Assembly: GCF_029784155.1 (NCBI RefSeq)
Contig: NC_073692.1
Coordinates: forward strand, 152,798,334-152,862,333
From: Uranotaenia lowii
Lineage: Eukaryota > Arthropoda > Insecta > Diptera > Culicidae
Length of the DNA: 64,000 nucleotides
Direction: 5' to 3'
In this document: positions 47,831-59,456 of the stretch, in pieces
Position numbering within the stretch: the stretch's first letter is position 1
Layout: each line of letters starts with the position of its first letter
The notes under the pieces: generated by a model
Database searches by the model: none
What the model was told of the DNA's origin: nothing
Seen by the model: only the letters and a program-made list of their open reading frames with translations
Translations under genes and position numbers: made by a program

Positions 47831-48444
47831 TAGGGTCTAACGGGTAAAAAAAGCATCATTTTCACGATTTTTTTCTAGAGCTATCGTTCAAACAAATGTA
47901 TTCAAATTTTTTGCATTACCTATACAAAGCATTGTTAAAAGAACATTTAGTAATTTTTTAGTAGAAAAATATTGAAAAATGAGCCGGTGACGGAGCACTT
48001 TCGACACTGGACACTGTATCTCAGCACAGAATCATCTGAAGTCAAAAAATCTGAGCAAAATATTTTTTAATAGATGTTTTTCTGGACCCCAACGTTTTTC
48101 TTTAACTTAAAAAAAATTTATGAAATTTTTGTGGCTATTTGAAGTAAAAACTACGATTTTTCACGAAAAAAATCCGCCATTTTTTATCTGTAAAATCTCC
48201 CCAAAGCAAAAAAAAAAACGAAAAACGTTGGGGTCTGTTATTTTATATGTAGAAAATGTGTTCCAAATTTGAAAAGAATCGGATAAGTAGTTTTCAGTAG
48301 TTTCTTGCAGTATTAGAAAGGAGGAGATAAAGGCCTATAATTTCTACAGTTTTGCTTCAATTGACTTGAAAATTTGACACAACATTCTTGAAGTGTTTCG
48401 CAACAAGAAAAAAAATCAATTTTTTGAAGGTGTTAGACCCTACC
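47829..48444. mobile_element. MITE-like element with GGTAGGGTCTAAC termini
   Basis: GGTAGGGTCTAAC at 47829 and, inverted, ending at 48444. The interior is AT-rich, 616 bp in total, with no gene. It abuts the 5' side of the Copia relic. The target duplication is unclear. Confidence 0.6.
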
Positions 48445-50159
48445 GCTAACTTCTTACGATTTCGAAAATTAATTTATAGAATTCAATTTATAGCTAAAGA
48501 AAACAGCACTTTATGCCTTTGTTAATTTGAAAGATATCGAATTTTCCAGAAATTTACTAAATTTCCAGAATCTTTACATAGATTTTGTCATACTGTTTTG
48601 GAGATATAATGTTTATTTTAAATTTTTTTATAAGTAGTTTTATTAAGGCAGATATAGGGTTTATAAGTTTAAAAATGAATCAATGTCGAGTGAAATCAAT
48701 CATCGATTGATTATAAACTAGCAAATCTATGTATATGAAAGAACAAAAACTGACTTTGAATTTGTTGACTTCATTTGATTAAGAAGGATAAATATTTTGT
48801 TCATAATGAAGATGAATAATCTAAACATAATAAATTTAAGAGTTTTTTTAAAAATAGAACAAATATCATAACAATACAAAGGTTTCATATTATTAAACCT
48901 ATTTGTTGAAGCCTGCAATATAATTGAATTTTTGCTTTAAAAATATCTAAAATATAATTTTTGTTGAATTTCTTTAAAAATTTTTTTTAAAATTGCCTTA
49001 TTAAACAGAAAACTTGTTAAATTTTTTTCACAGAAGACAATATAACTTGTGGTCTTAGAAAAAGTTGATGATTAAATTTAAACCTTTATTGGTTTTTTTT
49101 TTTTGAAAGATTTAAAATTTTGTTTAAAAATTTCTTATTATTCTTATATGATTTAAACACATTTTAAGTTATATTTCAAAAGAAAAGCTGATAGTAACTG
49201 CATATATGGATATAATTAATTTGTAATGTAATGAAAATAGTAATAATCTTTTTTTTATAATCAAAGTGATTAATAAAAAAATTGAAGTTAACGTTTTTTT
49301 GGCTAATTTTGAAGGCTATCGTAAGTATTAAACGCAACACATATATCTACCAATTTGTTGACATGTAAAATAAATATTCGATGAATGAATTTTGTAAGCT
49401 TCAAATTCTGAATTTGAACCGTCAAGCGGGGCATCATGTAACACCAGTGTTAGATGCAACATTTGTATATCACAACATATATTAAATTTTTATTTTAATA
49501 AAATCCAATAAAGTTCTCATTTAATGATAACAAAATATTGATATCATAGCTTCTCACATCCTGAGATATTTTTTTAAAGTTTTTGATTCACATAGAAATT
49601 GAAATAATCGAGCAATAGATGTATAAATTTTAACATTTTTCGATGCTTTATGAAACTTTACCCAGTATTGCGGATTAACTTAATGATATCACCAACAAAC
49701 TTTGTATTGCTTTTACTATCCTATTCAAACACTGGTTGTGTAAACATATTTTACTGAAAATCAGCTTTTTTTACTAAATAAACATTTTTATTCCTCAGAT
49801 ATCAGTGTGGGCTAAAATGCATCAAAATTAAAATCAAAGTTTCACCTTTTAAATCTCGTTTCCATATGTTGGGAAATGGTTGTTTGGCATCTAGGTGTTT
49901 GTAATTTCAAAATTCCATCCATCCAAACAATAATTTTTATGATTTCAGCTAGTATATTATTTGTTGTATGCATGCTTTTCTATAAAAAAAACATTTTTGA
50001 CAGAAAAAGGTATAATTTAATTCGAACAAACCAAAAATTACTGCAGTTGGTGCTTTATGCGTTATGACATCACAAATATATCAAAAAATATAAACTTTCA
50101 AACGTTTTCATTTGATTTTTCATTAAAATCGAAGTTTGTTGCAATTTACTCTTTTTCCT
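48445..50159. other. Strongly AT-rich spacer
   Basis: No gene or element ends recognised. Short frames contain only Phe/Lys/Ile-rich translations. Confidence 0.4.
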
Positions 50160-50164
50160 TAGTA

Positions 50165-50258
50165 GGGTGAAAAATGCGGACGCTGAAGCAGAACAATGTG
50201 GCCAGAATCCGTGCTCGAAAGCTGTACGACCAAGTGCTGACCAAGTTCGACGGATGTA
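50165..50258 (+). pseudogene. DD37E mariner transposase fragment cut by another mariner
   Basis: The plus strand encodes KQNNVARIRARKLYDQVLTK followed by FDGC, the segment just before the first catalytic Asp in this family. It stops at the TA where the element at 50259 is inserted and does not resume on the far side. Confidence 0.6.
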
Positions 50259-50636
50259 AAGTCTGCTTCATTTAATATTGGAACACAAACAATGGCGTGT
50301 AGTTCAGTCATTTATTAACGAATTCAAAATTTGTTTTTCATACAAATGTAGCATTTTCTTTACTCTTTCATAAAAAAAAATTTAAAAAATTATTCATTGC
50401 TGTTTCGAAGAAATTCTCGTACTCGTACTTGTAAGAAAACTGTGCACAATTTGATCTCTCCGTTCGGCTTCCATGGCGGTTGTTTACAAAATGCTATCGT
50501 TTGGTGTTATGACATAAATACATGGTGAAAGGTAATGAATTTCCCGACACGTGGGTGAAAAAAGTTTCCAAATCCGTCCACTAGGAGCGCCACAATGAGC
50601 AAAAGAATTTGTTCCAATATTAAATGAAGCAGACTT
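50259..50636 (-). mobile_element. Mariner deletion derivative, 378 bp
   Basis: Both ends read AAGTCTGCTTCATTTAATAT into the element and are flanked by TA (50257-50258 and 50637-50638). The minus strand keeps the transposase start ATGGAAGCCGAACGG and about 14 codons, then the coding part is deleted to the far terminal repeat. About 205 bp match the fragment at 37784-37985. Confidence 0.85.
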
Positions 50637-50639
50637 TAT

Positions 50640-51980
50640 TTGTAAATTTAAAAATATCTGGTGGAACCAATAATATTTCTTTCTCAGTCAATTTGAAGTT
50701 CCATCAACCTAAAAACTTTTAATGTATAAGCGGTATGATTATCTGTGGACATTTGGTTTTTAGAAGCCATTGAAGTTGAAGAGTATTGCATGATGTCCCA
50801 GTTTACGGTACTACCCCAACATGAATGCCTATTCAACACAATCCGAAATTTGTGGAAAAAAAAACCATGTAAGGATTGCATTCAACGATGCTGTAAGCAA
50901 AACGGTTTGCTCTTTGATGTCTGGAATGTTACGACGCAAAAATAGCACCAGTAAAACGCATTGGCACCATACTTGGTGGTGGTATCTCGTTACTAAAAAT
51001 AGCATAACCGTTGAGCAACCGACTGAACTGTGTGGAAACAATCAGGCAGGCAGGCAGGACACCCTCCGGTCAACTTCACAGCTCACCTCCCACAAACAAC
51101 ACCGTAGAATATAAACAGTCGGTAAGGTGCCTATCTGTTGTCGATTATGGCGCCCCCTGGATGTCCCTGGATGGTGCTGGCCGTGTGGTTTGTTCCGTGT
51201 AATTTCTCCAAATCACCATTGTGGTTCCGAGTGAGAGTGACGCTGATGGCATTTCCTGGAAGCGGAAACAACCCCAGCAGAAGTCAACTATTAATTTATG
51301 CTTTCACACCATTAACATCAACGACGACGACGATGGGCCGGGGCCAGAAATAGACCGTAGATAAACATTGCCGGCAGCCGGGTTTCCCCATTCTCTTGGT
51401 GGTTCTCTGTTTTTGTTCCGCTGAAAAGGTGCGACACTCCAGGTACCGGCTACGTGACAAAGTGGAGCTCCCAGGTTCAGCCATCCCTGCTATTTCGCGT
51501 GGGAGAAGTGGGTGTTATTACATTATCACCTAGAGCCGGGGTAGGCAATCTGTGACACACGAGCCAGATGGGGCGCGCTTGATGTAAAAACCTGTAAGCT
51601 CCGTGTGCATTTTTTTCTATTTTAAGAAAAAAAATTGTTATTGAGAAAAACTGGCTTATTCTGCAAGTCACGTGACTTGACTCACGAGATTTCACCTCGT
51701 CCAGAGCTTTTGCTTAAGCTCCAGTAAAGAAAATTAAAGATGAGCTTCGAAGACCAATTACAACTCAATCGAGCTGACATTTTTAGTCTGGCTGGAGAGA
51801 TTACTGAAGTCAGCAGAGATCACTGCAGTCAGTTTGCCCCACTGCAAATACGTTCGCCCAAAAATTAGTTCTCTGTTGGAAGATCAAGTTTAGAGAGCTG
51901 ATGAGCTGTATGGGGATGTATGTTTAAAATAACAGACTTAGGTAAAAATTGATAATACGAGTACTTAAGCTTAGGTATTT
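50640..51980. other. Mixed-composition spacer, no supported gene
   Basis: Frames between 50745 and 51353 have no motifs. At about 51535 GCCGGGGTAGGCAATCTGTG resembles a hAT-type outer end, but no partner was found. Confidence 0.3.
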
Positions 51981-51984
51981 TTGA

Positions 51985-53475
51985 TTGTCAGAGTTATCAG
52001 CCGAGCGCTTACGATATGCGGAAATGGAAAAGGCAGTTGTACGAGCTTGTAGACGAGACAAGCGAACCTGGATAAAGTCAAAGAGGGAGAAAGAACCACC
52101 GCCAATGGAGATATCCGATTACTTTATAACATTTCGCGCCGCCTTAGTGGTGCAAGGACTAATGCTAGAATGCCACTAAAAGACCGAGCAGGCCAGTTAC
52201 TGACCGGTCGAACAGATCAGCTCAAACGATGAAGTGAGCACTTCGAACAACTCTTCCGAGTCACGAATAGCGATGGCCAGCAGAACCCGAAGCTCGAAGC
52301 GCCAGTAAGTCGCATTAAATAATGGCGTCAACTCGGAAGTGGCCTCACTGGCTGAAATAGAAGCGGCAATCAAAGACATGAAATCCAACAAAGCTCCTGG
52401 GATCAATTGCATCCCTGCTGAAATGCTAAAACCCGACTCTGGGATACTGCAACATTCCCGGCCGACTGGATGCAGGGTATCCTCATAATGATCCCAAAGA
52501 AAGGAGACCTGACAGAGTGCGATAACTGGCGAGGCATAACGTTGATCCGTACAACCCTCAAAGTACTCTGCAAAGTAATCCTGAACAGGAACCAGAAAAA
52601 AATCGACGCTACTCTCCGACGGCAACAACCTGGATTCCGATCCGGACGATCATGTGTGGACCACATCACAACGCTACGAATGATACTGAAACAATTCAAC
52701 GAATTCCAGGACTCTCTTCTACTGGTGTTCGTTGATTTCGAAAAAGCATTTGACCGATTTAACCACGAAAAAATTTAGGCTGTTCTAAAACGACGACGGA
52801 TCCCAGATAACTAGTCCATCTCATCGAAGCACAGTACGAGGCATTTTCGAGCAAAGTCTTCCACGACGGTGTCTTGTCCGATCCAATCCCGGTAAATGCT
52901 GAAAAGAGACAAGGATGTATTTTATCCCCGCTGCTTTTCCTCATTGTAATGGATGAGATCTTGACTGGATCGATTGACTGTAGACCAAACCGAGGGTTGC
53001 CGTGGAATCCTTCAACAATGGAGCATCTGAACGACCTTGACTTGGCTGACGATATTGTTTTGCTCGCCCAAACACAACAAGACATGCAGAGAAAACTCGA
53101 CGCCCTCACCGAAAGTTCCAAGGCAGCAGGACTCAAATTCAATTTCGGAAAGACCAAGTCGATGGAAATCATCACAGTAAATACTTCCAATTTCATGGTA
53201 GCTGGGCAACAGGTTGAGAAAGTGGAGTGCTTCCAGTATTTTGGTAGTCAGATAACGCCTGATGGTGGTACCAGAAAAGACATCGAATCGTGGATCATAA
53301 AGGTCCGATTTACGTTTGCGAGTTTCCGGAACATCTGGCGGCCCCGCCAGATATCTTTACAAATGAAAATCGAAACTCGTGGCGGCGAAGCCTAGCCGCC
53401 GAAATCCGTGCTGTCGACGAGAATCTTGCCTAGGACCAAGTGAAGACGATGGCTACGGATCGTAAACAGGGAGGT
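51985..53475 (+). pseudogene. Second RTE-like copy, internally deleted and degraded
   Basis: Aligned to the 2085-4090 copy it starts at the segment LRYAEMEKAVVRACRRDKR and ends near the last coding block (RQ, then divergence at about 53475). Frames change at about 52080, 52240, 52320, 52440 and 52790, and about 70 bp are missing near 52445. RT motifs survive in pieces: NWRGITLIRTTLK, GFRSGRSCVDH, FVDFEKAFDRFNH, LADDIVLLA. The block from the thumb to RGRPKSSWRR is deleted near 53370. It is clearly older or more damaged than the first copy. No target duplication found. Confidence 0.85.
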
Positions 53476-54139
53476 GCACCGGAAGATCGCCGCGGGAACA
53501 TTGAGTTAGTAAGTGATTATCAGAGTGGATTTATTGTAACAAACGTTGGTTTTACATTTTTTTTTAAATCAAACTGATGAAAGAACACTCACTAAACTTC
53601 TTAATCTACATAAAACTTAGAGTATGCAGCTTATATTTGACATGCTCTGGGCCGGTAGTTTCACCGCCTTACGGTCCAGGGCGGGAACGTGTCTGCAAGT
53701 CCCGGCGATTGCAGATGTACGGCTAAGAGAACTATCATGAACCCACTAGGGCCTTCGACAGATCTTTGCCAAATCTACGCGGAAGAAGTGGTGCATTTTA
53801 GTACCAGGTACCAGTATCCAGATGACAGACGTGAGGGTCCGACTCGCGTTCAGGAGGTCGTGTTACTGAATCGTGGATGCGACCTGAGAGAGTGCGTTCG
53901 AAAACTCGTTTTGCGCTCCCACACCCGACTCATTAAATGAGTTGTTGCGCAAAGTAGTGATTAAGTCAACAATTACTGACGTGTCAGGCACAAGCGGTGT
54001 CAGACGAGGCACAGAGTAGTGCCAAAGTTGTCAGGGTTCGACACGCGTATTAAGGCGCCAGAAAATTGATGAACGCGAGTGCTTATGCGACCTGGTAGAT
54101 TTCGCTTCGGGACGATGACCTTCCGGTCCGCAAATCGAG
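53476..54139. other. GC-richer unidentified DNA
   Basis: About 53640-54139 is clearly less AT-rich than the surroundings. An open frame at 53689-53940 shows no motif. It could be part of an LTR or old retroelement. Phrases such as TTGTTGCGCAAAGTAGTGA recur in diverged form just right of the mariner at 62965-62985. Confidence 0.3.
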
Positions 54140-54274
54140 TAAAGGGTGTCCACGATGAAATTGCCACACATAAAATTGGTTCTCAAAATTCGAGTTTTCA
54201 TCCGATTGCCATTAAATTTTCAGGGATTGGAAAATAACTATTAAACTATATTTTACCATTTAACTCGTATTTTA

Positions 54275-55566
54275 AAGTGTGTTTCACATAGAATCTGGTC
54301 GGATAAAATGGATCATCTCACCGCAAAGAAATAACGTACAACATAAGTACACATGACATTTTGTAGGGTTTTTATTGCACTTTAAGGAAAAAAATGCTTA
54401 AAAATCATTCGTCAGCTTTTCGGATTAATTTTCGAACTTTTTTTGTGATACCATTCATCATTTTCTGCACAGTACTGCTGGTAACCTCATTCGCCATCTT
54501 GTTCCACCACTTTTCCATTTGAGCGGGTTTTTTTCATGGATCCGCCACATTTCTTCAGTTTGCCCTTAACTATTGCCCAATATTTCTCGATGGGACGAAA
54601 ATCCGGACAGTTTGGTGGATTGATACTTTTTTCAACAAATCGATCTTGTTCTCCTTATACCACTTAACAACATCCCGCCTGCAGTGGCAGCTTGATAGGT
54701 CCGGCCAGAACTTCAGCGGACCTTTGTGGGACCGAATGAATGACAAAACCCTCTTCTGGAGACATTCTTCTTTGTAAACATTTCCATTCATTGTGTCCCC
54801 AGTGATGAAAATATTTGTCTTGTTCCCACAACTACAGATCCCTTGCCAATTTATCAACTTACGAGCAAATTTATCTGCGAAAACAAACTTGAATCTACCC
54901 GCAACTTTACGCTTCGCAAGGTAAAATTTGTTACCGGGTATTTGTCCAAAATCCATTTTGACATAAGTTTCGTCGTCCATCAAAATGCATCCATTGTACT
55001 TGGTCAACACTTTCTCGTACAACTTCCTTGCCCTGGTTTTGGCAACCAGGTTTTGTTTCAGCGTCCTGTTGGGGTGTTTGCTTGCATGATACGACCGCAA
55101 GCCTTCTCGCAAACAAATTCGTCGACCTGTACTGTGGTTCGTCTTGAACTTTTTCGCCAAATCACGCAAGGAAATTCTAGTACTATTGTGAACTGAAAGA
55201 ATTACCTTTGCTCGCAGCTTCCGGTCATATGTTCCACTTTTACTTCTGGTTTAATTTGCTCGATCCACCGTAAGGGTCTCCCAGTAAAGTTGCAGCCCCT
55301 AATTTACATATTTGAATATTTCAGGAATTTTGCGATCTTTACCCCGGACCACGTCGGTTTCTCTACGTGAGTGTGCAGAATTTTCTCTCGCCTTTCGCGT
55401 TCCATCGTCGATAACTTTAGACTGACTGCATCAACCTTGATGAAATTTTCACCACTAAGTAAACAAACCATCCGGATCAAAACACTGTCAATAGATTCGC
55501 GATGTAACAACTAGGAGCGCTGCAGTAAATGAAAAGATGCGGCCAGATTCTATGTGAAACAGACTT
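54275..55566 (-). mobile_element. Smaller DD37E mariner nested in the outer mariner
   Basis: Ends read AAGTGTGTTTCACATAGAAT at 54275 and AAGTCTGTTTCACATAGAAT on the minus strand from 55566; TA flanks both (54273-54274 and 55567-55568). Length is 1,292 bp, normal for the group. It interrupts the outer transposase just after the residues FANEL. Confidence 0.9.
54405..55405 (-). pseudogene. Transposase of the nested DD37E mariner, several frame breaks
   Basis: Start ATG at 55405 (MERERREKILHTHVEKPTW), end TGA at 54405-54407 after KLIRKADE. The central frame 55169-54570 carries an HTH (SLRDLAKKFKTNHSTGRR), LMDDETYVKMDFG with the first Asp and FWPDLSSCHC with the second. Near 54620 a one-base shift separates this from EKYWA, which holds the Glu. 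Another break lies in 55200-55310 between the two HTH halves. The enzyme is not functional as read. Confidence 0.82.
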
Positions 55567-55920
55567 TATGTACAGTTCATTCGCAAATGCCCGCACCTTG
55601 GCCTGAACCCCGGCCATACGATTCTGCACAACCTGTGAATCTATCGTTTTTTGCATGTAAACCAATACATTCTTCAGTTCCTCGACTGTCTTCACTACCT
55701 TAGGTCGTTTAAGAAGGTGCTGCTTCATAATCGCCCAGTACTTCTCGATAGGGCGGAGCTCCGGAGTGTTGGGAGGGTTGTCCATTTTCGGCACGAAATT
55801 GACCTTATTATCCGCATACCACTTCAGCACGTTCTTGGAGTAGTGACTTGAGGCCAAATCCGGGCAGAAGATTGTTGGCAAGTTGTGGGCCTTCAGGAGA
55901 GGAAGCAGCCACTTCTTTTT
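55567..55920 (-). pseudogene. Outer mariner piece: C-terminal catalytic part
   Basis: Open on the minus strand: KWLLPLLKAHNLPTIF, then FCPDLASSHYSK with the second catalytic Asp, and NTPELRPIEKYWAIMK with the Glu 37 residues later. The C-terminus VQAKVRAFANEL reaches the TA where the smaller mariner is inserted. Residues match the DD37E pattern with no stop in this piece. Confidence 0.88.
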
Positions 55921-56703
55921 TTATTAGTTGGTCACCCAGGTGGTAAATCCTTTTTATGGATTGCAATCCAAGGCGCGGCGAGCCACAGCGTTCCCCCAGT
56001 TTGCTACTCTGGGTCCATGGGTGCAATTGAACGACACATGATGCTACCCCTACGCCACCTGGGGCCTCTGGCAATATTTCCCATCCGGACCTGCAACAAA
56101 GGCTATACCCATGATTGGAAGACCATACTCGCGCAAAGCGCTCCACGGCCATACTCATCATCATCAATCCACTCTACTGTCACGATTTACGACTCCCGGT
56201 TCAACTATTCGTTTGCCGCTACTCGTGACTTGAGTCCCACATTCGGTCTCTTGCCACAATTCGAGACGTCATGACCCGCCTCTCCTCGTGACTCGAGACC
56301 CTCTCACGCTCATCCTCTTGACACAATTTGAGACGTCTCTACCCGCTGTGGCCCATCCACAGGGCGCCACATGTTACGGCACAAGGCCCCTCTGCCCGTC
56401 GTGAGTCGTTCATATCCGCGAATCGGGGCTAGGACCACCCGACACGCGAATTCGACCAACACCCGCTCGAACATTTGGTCGTCCCGCATATCGAGGTCGC
56501 GACTACCCGATACACGTTTCGACCCCTCCCTCTTGCAACTGAGCACTGGTACAAAGGTACCCAGTCGCACCACGTTTGTGCCACACTCGGCACGCAGCTC
56601 GTCGGCGGGCTGGCTGCACCAAGTGTGACGTGTAGTTCTCTCGGCCGTACGCCTACAGGTGACAAGTCTGTAGACACGTTTCCACTCTACACCACGGGGA
56701 GGT
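55921..56703 (-). mobile_element. GC-rich insert, possibly SINE-like at its T-rich end
   Basis: It splits the outer transposase between ECLQK and KWLLPLL. The left border is a T-run, i.e. a poly-A tail on the minus strand. On that strand, within the first ~150 bases from the tail, GTGGCGTAGGGGTAGCA and GTTCAATTGCACC resemble tRNA-type A and B boxes, suggesting a SINE or a chimera. The remaining ~600 bp (GAGACGT repeats, GGCGCCACATG) are GC-rich and unrecognised; the frames are without motifs. Confidence 0.45.
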
Positions 56704-56932
56704 GCACTTTTGGAGGCACTCCTTCATGTACACCTGTCTGTTCATCGTGTCCTGCCTGGGTCACGAAAGGTGCACTCCGCTTCCCACAAGTACAGATGGC
56801 TTGCCAAACCAGGAATTTATTCGCCAATTTGGACATCTTCTGAGTGCGGACATGCTCCGGAACGCTGAACTTATCCTGGGTCGTGAAAAACAGGTTGCCG
56901 GGGATCTGTTTGAAGTTGGCCTTCACATATGT
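56704..56932 (-). pseudogene. Outer mariner piece: region after the first catalytic Asp
   Basis: On the minus strand YVKANFKQIPGNLFF, KMSKLANKFLVWQAICTCGK and, after a one-base shift, TMNRQVYMKECLQK. These are the canonical blocks between the first and second Asp of DD37E enzymes. It starts at the ATGT that duplicates across the solo LTR. Confidence 0.85.
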
Positions 56933-58092
56933 TGTAACCTCCTACTCGGTTACAACCTGCATTTTATGCCTTTCGGTGGCAGTTTTGCCCTGAAATATGA
57001 TAAAATGTAGGTAAATGTAAATATTCACGCGATAAAGTTTTGCATTATATACATTTAAATACCATATAATTTTGGCAATTAGTAGTAGAAAATAGGAGGA
57101 TAGCAGGCATTTTTCTCAGTGTAGCAGATTAGGGCGACTCTACTGTTATGCCAACCCATTTAGCCGAGACACCATCCGCGGCATACGAAATCCGCGCCAC
57201 ATCACATGCGGAAACACCAAGGGGATGACGTGGCCCAATAAGGAGCGTCGACATCACCGATTGGTCGTACCGGAGGAGGTGATAAAAGACCGACGCACCA
57301 ATGGGCCGGGCTCTTTTATCCCTTGGGAACGCGAGTCCGCAAGTCGTTCGACAGTTGTGCGTGCTTATTTTAATCCGCCAACCAGTTCCGCCATCCAAGT
57401 GTCGTGAAAAGTAAAGACCTTGGTGGTGCAAGTGCAAGTGAAAATTGCAACAGGCACGGTGTATCATCGAGTGCCTAGTGCGTCCCAAGAGGGTCGAACA
57501 GCCGTTCGTCAACATACGGCTGAAGACACCGGCCGTCCGTCAACATACGGCCAAGGACCAACCGTGAAAACTGCGGTTTTCATTCACTCTATCTCTATCG
57601 GAAGCAGGCCGATGTCAGCGCAAGGCGAACGCGTCTACCTGGCATTTCTTCCATAATCGGAGATTGGAAAAAGCCTCGACAACGCCCCGGTTCATTGAGA
57701 ATCTCGTCGAAACACCAGGACCAGATCCAGACACGTGGTACCACGGCAGCGAGTTCCGGCATCAAGGTGTCCGGCAGCATCGAGGATCCAGTAGCAGCAA
57801 GCAGTGAGTCGAAATAGTTTGTGTTTTTTTAATAAAATTCGATCTCAAATTTAATGTTTCCTTGTTGGCTAGTATTTACACTTTTTACTGAACTTTCTTT
57901 AATATAAAAAAACTTTCTGCCCTTAAAAGTTTTATTTGTTACTTTATTGCGTGCACCGAAATTGCATTAAATACGGGTTATAACGGGGTGGGAGGAAGCG
58001 AAAGTCGAACAGGTGAGTGAGTGATTTTCTAGCTACGACGAGCCGACCCTGAGATTGGCTGGAGTCCTGAGCTAGTCGAAGGCCTAGTTTCA
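56933..58092. mobile_element. Solo LTR, 1,160 bp
   Basis: Begins TGTAACC, ends TTTCA, and is flanked by ATGT at 56929-56932 and 58093-58096. Taking it out together with one ATGT puts the transposase motif DDET directly next to YVKANF, confirming the borders. AATAAA occurs near 57829. A small palindrome (GTAACC/GGTTAC) is at the left end. The interior is GC-rich without gag or pol. Its parent element is unknown to me. Confidence 0.8.
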
Positions 58093-58330
58093 ATGTTTCG
58101 TCGTCCGTGATGCAGCATTCCACTTTCGTCAGCATGTTGAGGTTCAACTTCCTGGCACGAGTTTTGGCAGACTAGTTCTGCTTCTCGTCGCGATAAGGGG
58201 CCTTTTGTATCTTGAACGTTTGAAACCCAGCCTTAGTTTTGGTCTTCTGGTCAAAACTTTGGCTTAAGTGCAGCTTCTTAGCCACATCCCGAACGGAGGC
58301 GTTCGGGTTTCGGTTGAAGGTGTGGCATAA
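58093..58330 (-). pseudogene. Outer mariner piece: second HTH to first catalytic Asp
   Basis: The minus strand reads FNRNPNASVRDVAKKLHLSQ, KAPYRDEKQN, a TAG stop, then SAKTRARKLNLNMLTKVECC and ITDDET. The family has MDDETYVK at the end, so Met has become Thr. The piece ends at the ATGT duplication of the solo LTR. Confidence 0.8.
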
Positions 58331-58934
58331 TTGCATTCAGTTATTCAATTCAATTATTCAATTCAATTATTCAATTCAAATATTCCGACTAGCATTTATT
58401 TAACTTCCAAGCAACATTGTTGCAGGATGTTTTAACTCATAGAGCATAATGCCTATGTGACAAAATCTACTTTGATTTATTTTGAGTCCAATAAAATGTT
58501 TATGAACGGATATTTTACAAACATCCATTTCTGCTCTTGAAGCATTTGGACCAAACCATTGTATTAATATTGGTTATACATTTTTCTGCTTCGACCAACG
58601 CTTTGGTAAAAGTGGAACAATGAATGTCTTGTTGAATTTCTTTAAGATAAACATGCTGAGTTCTGATCGTACACCATGCATACCATGCTGTACGTACCGA
58701 TCGTTTTATGACCCACTTGAGGGCGATCGCTCGAATGCGTGATCGCATGATGGGTGTTTACAAATAATTGAATCGCTCGAATGCGCGACCTTTTTGGTGT
58801 TTACATAATTGGTTTTCGACCGAACCAATCTATATGGTGCTCCAGACTTCTAGCTTCATAAACAAATTCCTTTACACTAACACGTACTTGTAAGTTCATA
58901 AAAACCTTTTGAACCGAAATAAAGAAATCAATCG
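58331..58934. other. Unassigned DNA between mariner piece and RAG1-like transposon
   Basis: Starts with a degenerate ATTCAATTCAATT array (58335-58378). The later part has GCATTCGAGCGATTCAATT and TGTTTACA repeats in both orientations near 58685-58810. No gene. It is probably part of another element into which the RAG1-like transposon jumped. Confidence 0.3.
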
Positions 58935-59285
58935 CACGGTGCGCCTCTGGACCGTTATTATAAAAAAAATTGTCCATCAAATCCAAGTACGGGGCTCGAT
59001 TCCTTAGGTCATTCTGCACCTCTGGGTAAATTTAAAAAAAAATCCCTAGCAGAAAATCCGAGAAATCTTGATTTTAAGGTTTTTGTTGAGAAATTTCAAA
59101 ATAATTCATATTCAAATTATTCAATATCATCAAAAAACCTCCAAAAACGTCAAAAAAGTGGTCCAAGTCATTTCCAACCAGTATGTATTTGTTGCCGTTG
59201 ATAAAATTATGATTATTTACAACTGACTTAACTCTCCAAACATGGCGTAAGTGTATTATAAGTATGGTTTATTAGGGGTTTAAGT
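58935..59285 (+). repeat. Left terminal inverted repeat of the RAG1-like transposon
   Basis: Matches the complement of 62154-62504. Identity is lost after GGTTTATTAGGGGTTTAAG. Confidence 0.93.
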
Positions 59286-59456
59286 TTAGTTTAAATTATT
59301 GTTTCCGTGAAGTTATGGGGGAAAATGAATTTCAAATCAGTGGTGCTTTTATTGGTTAGTAGGAAAAGGAAACAGTGAAATAGTAAAAAGTAAAAGTAAA
59401 CTATAAAACAGCAATACAACTAAAAATAATGAATGGAACATATTAAAAACTCAAAA

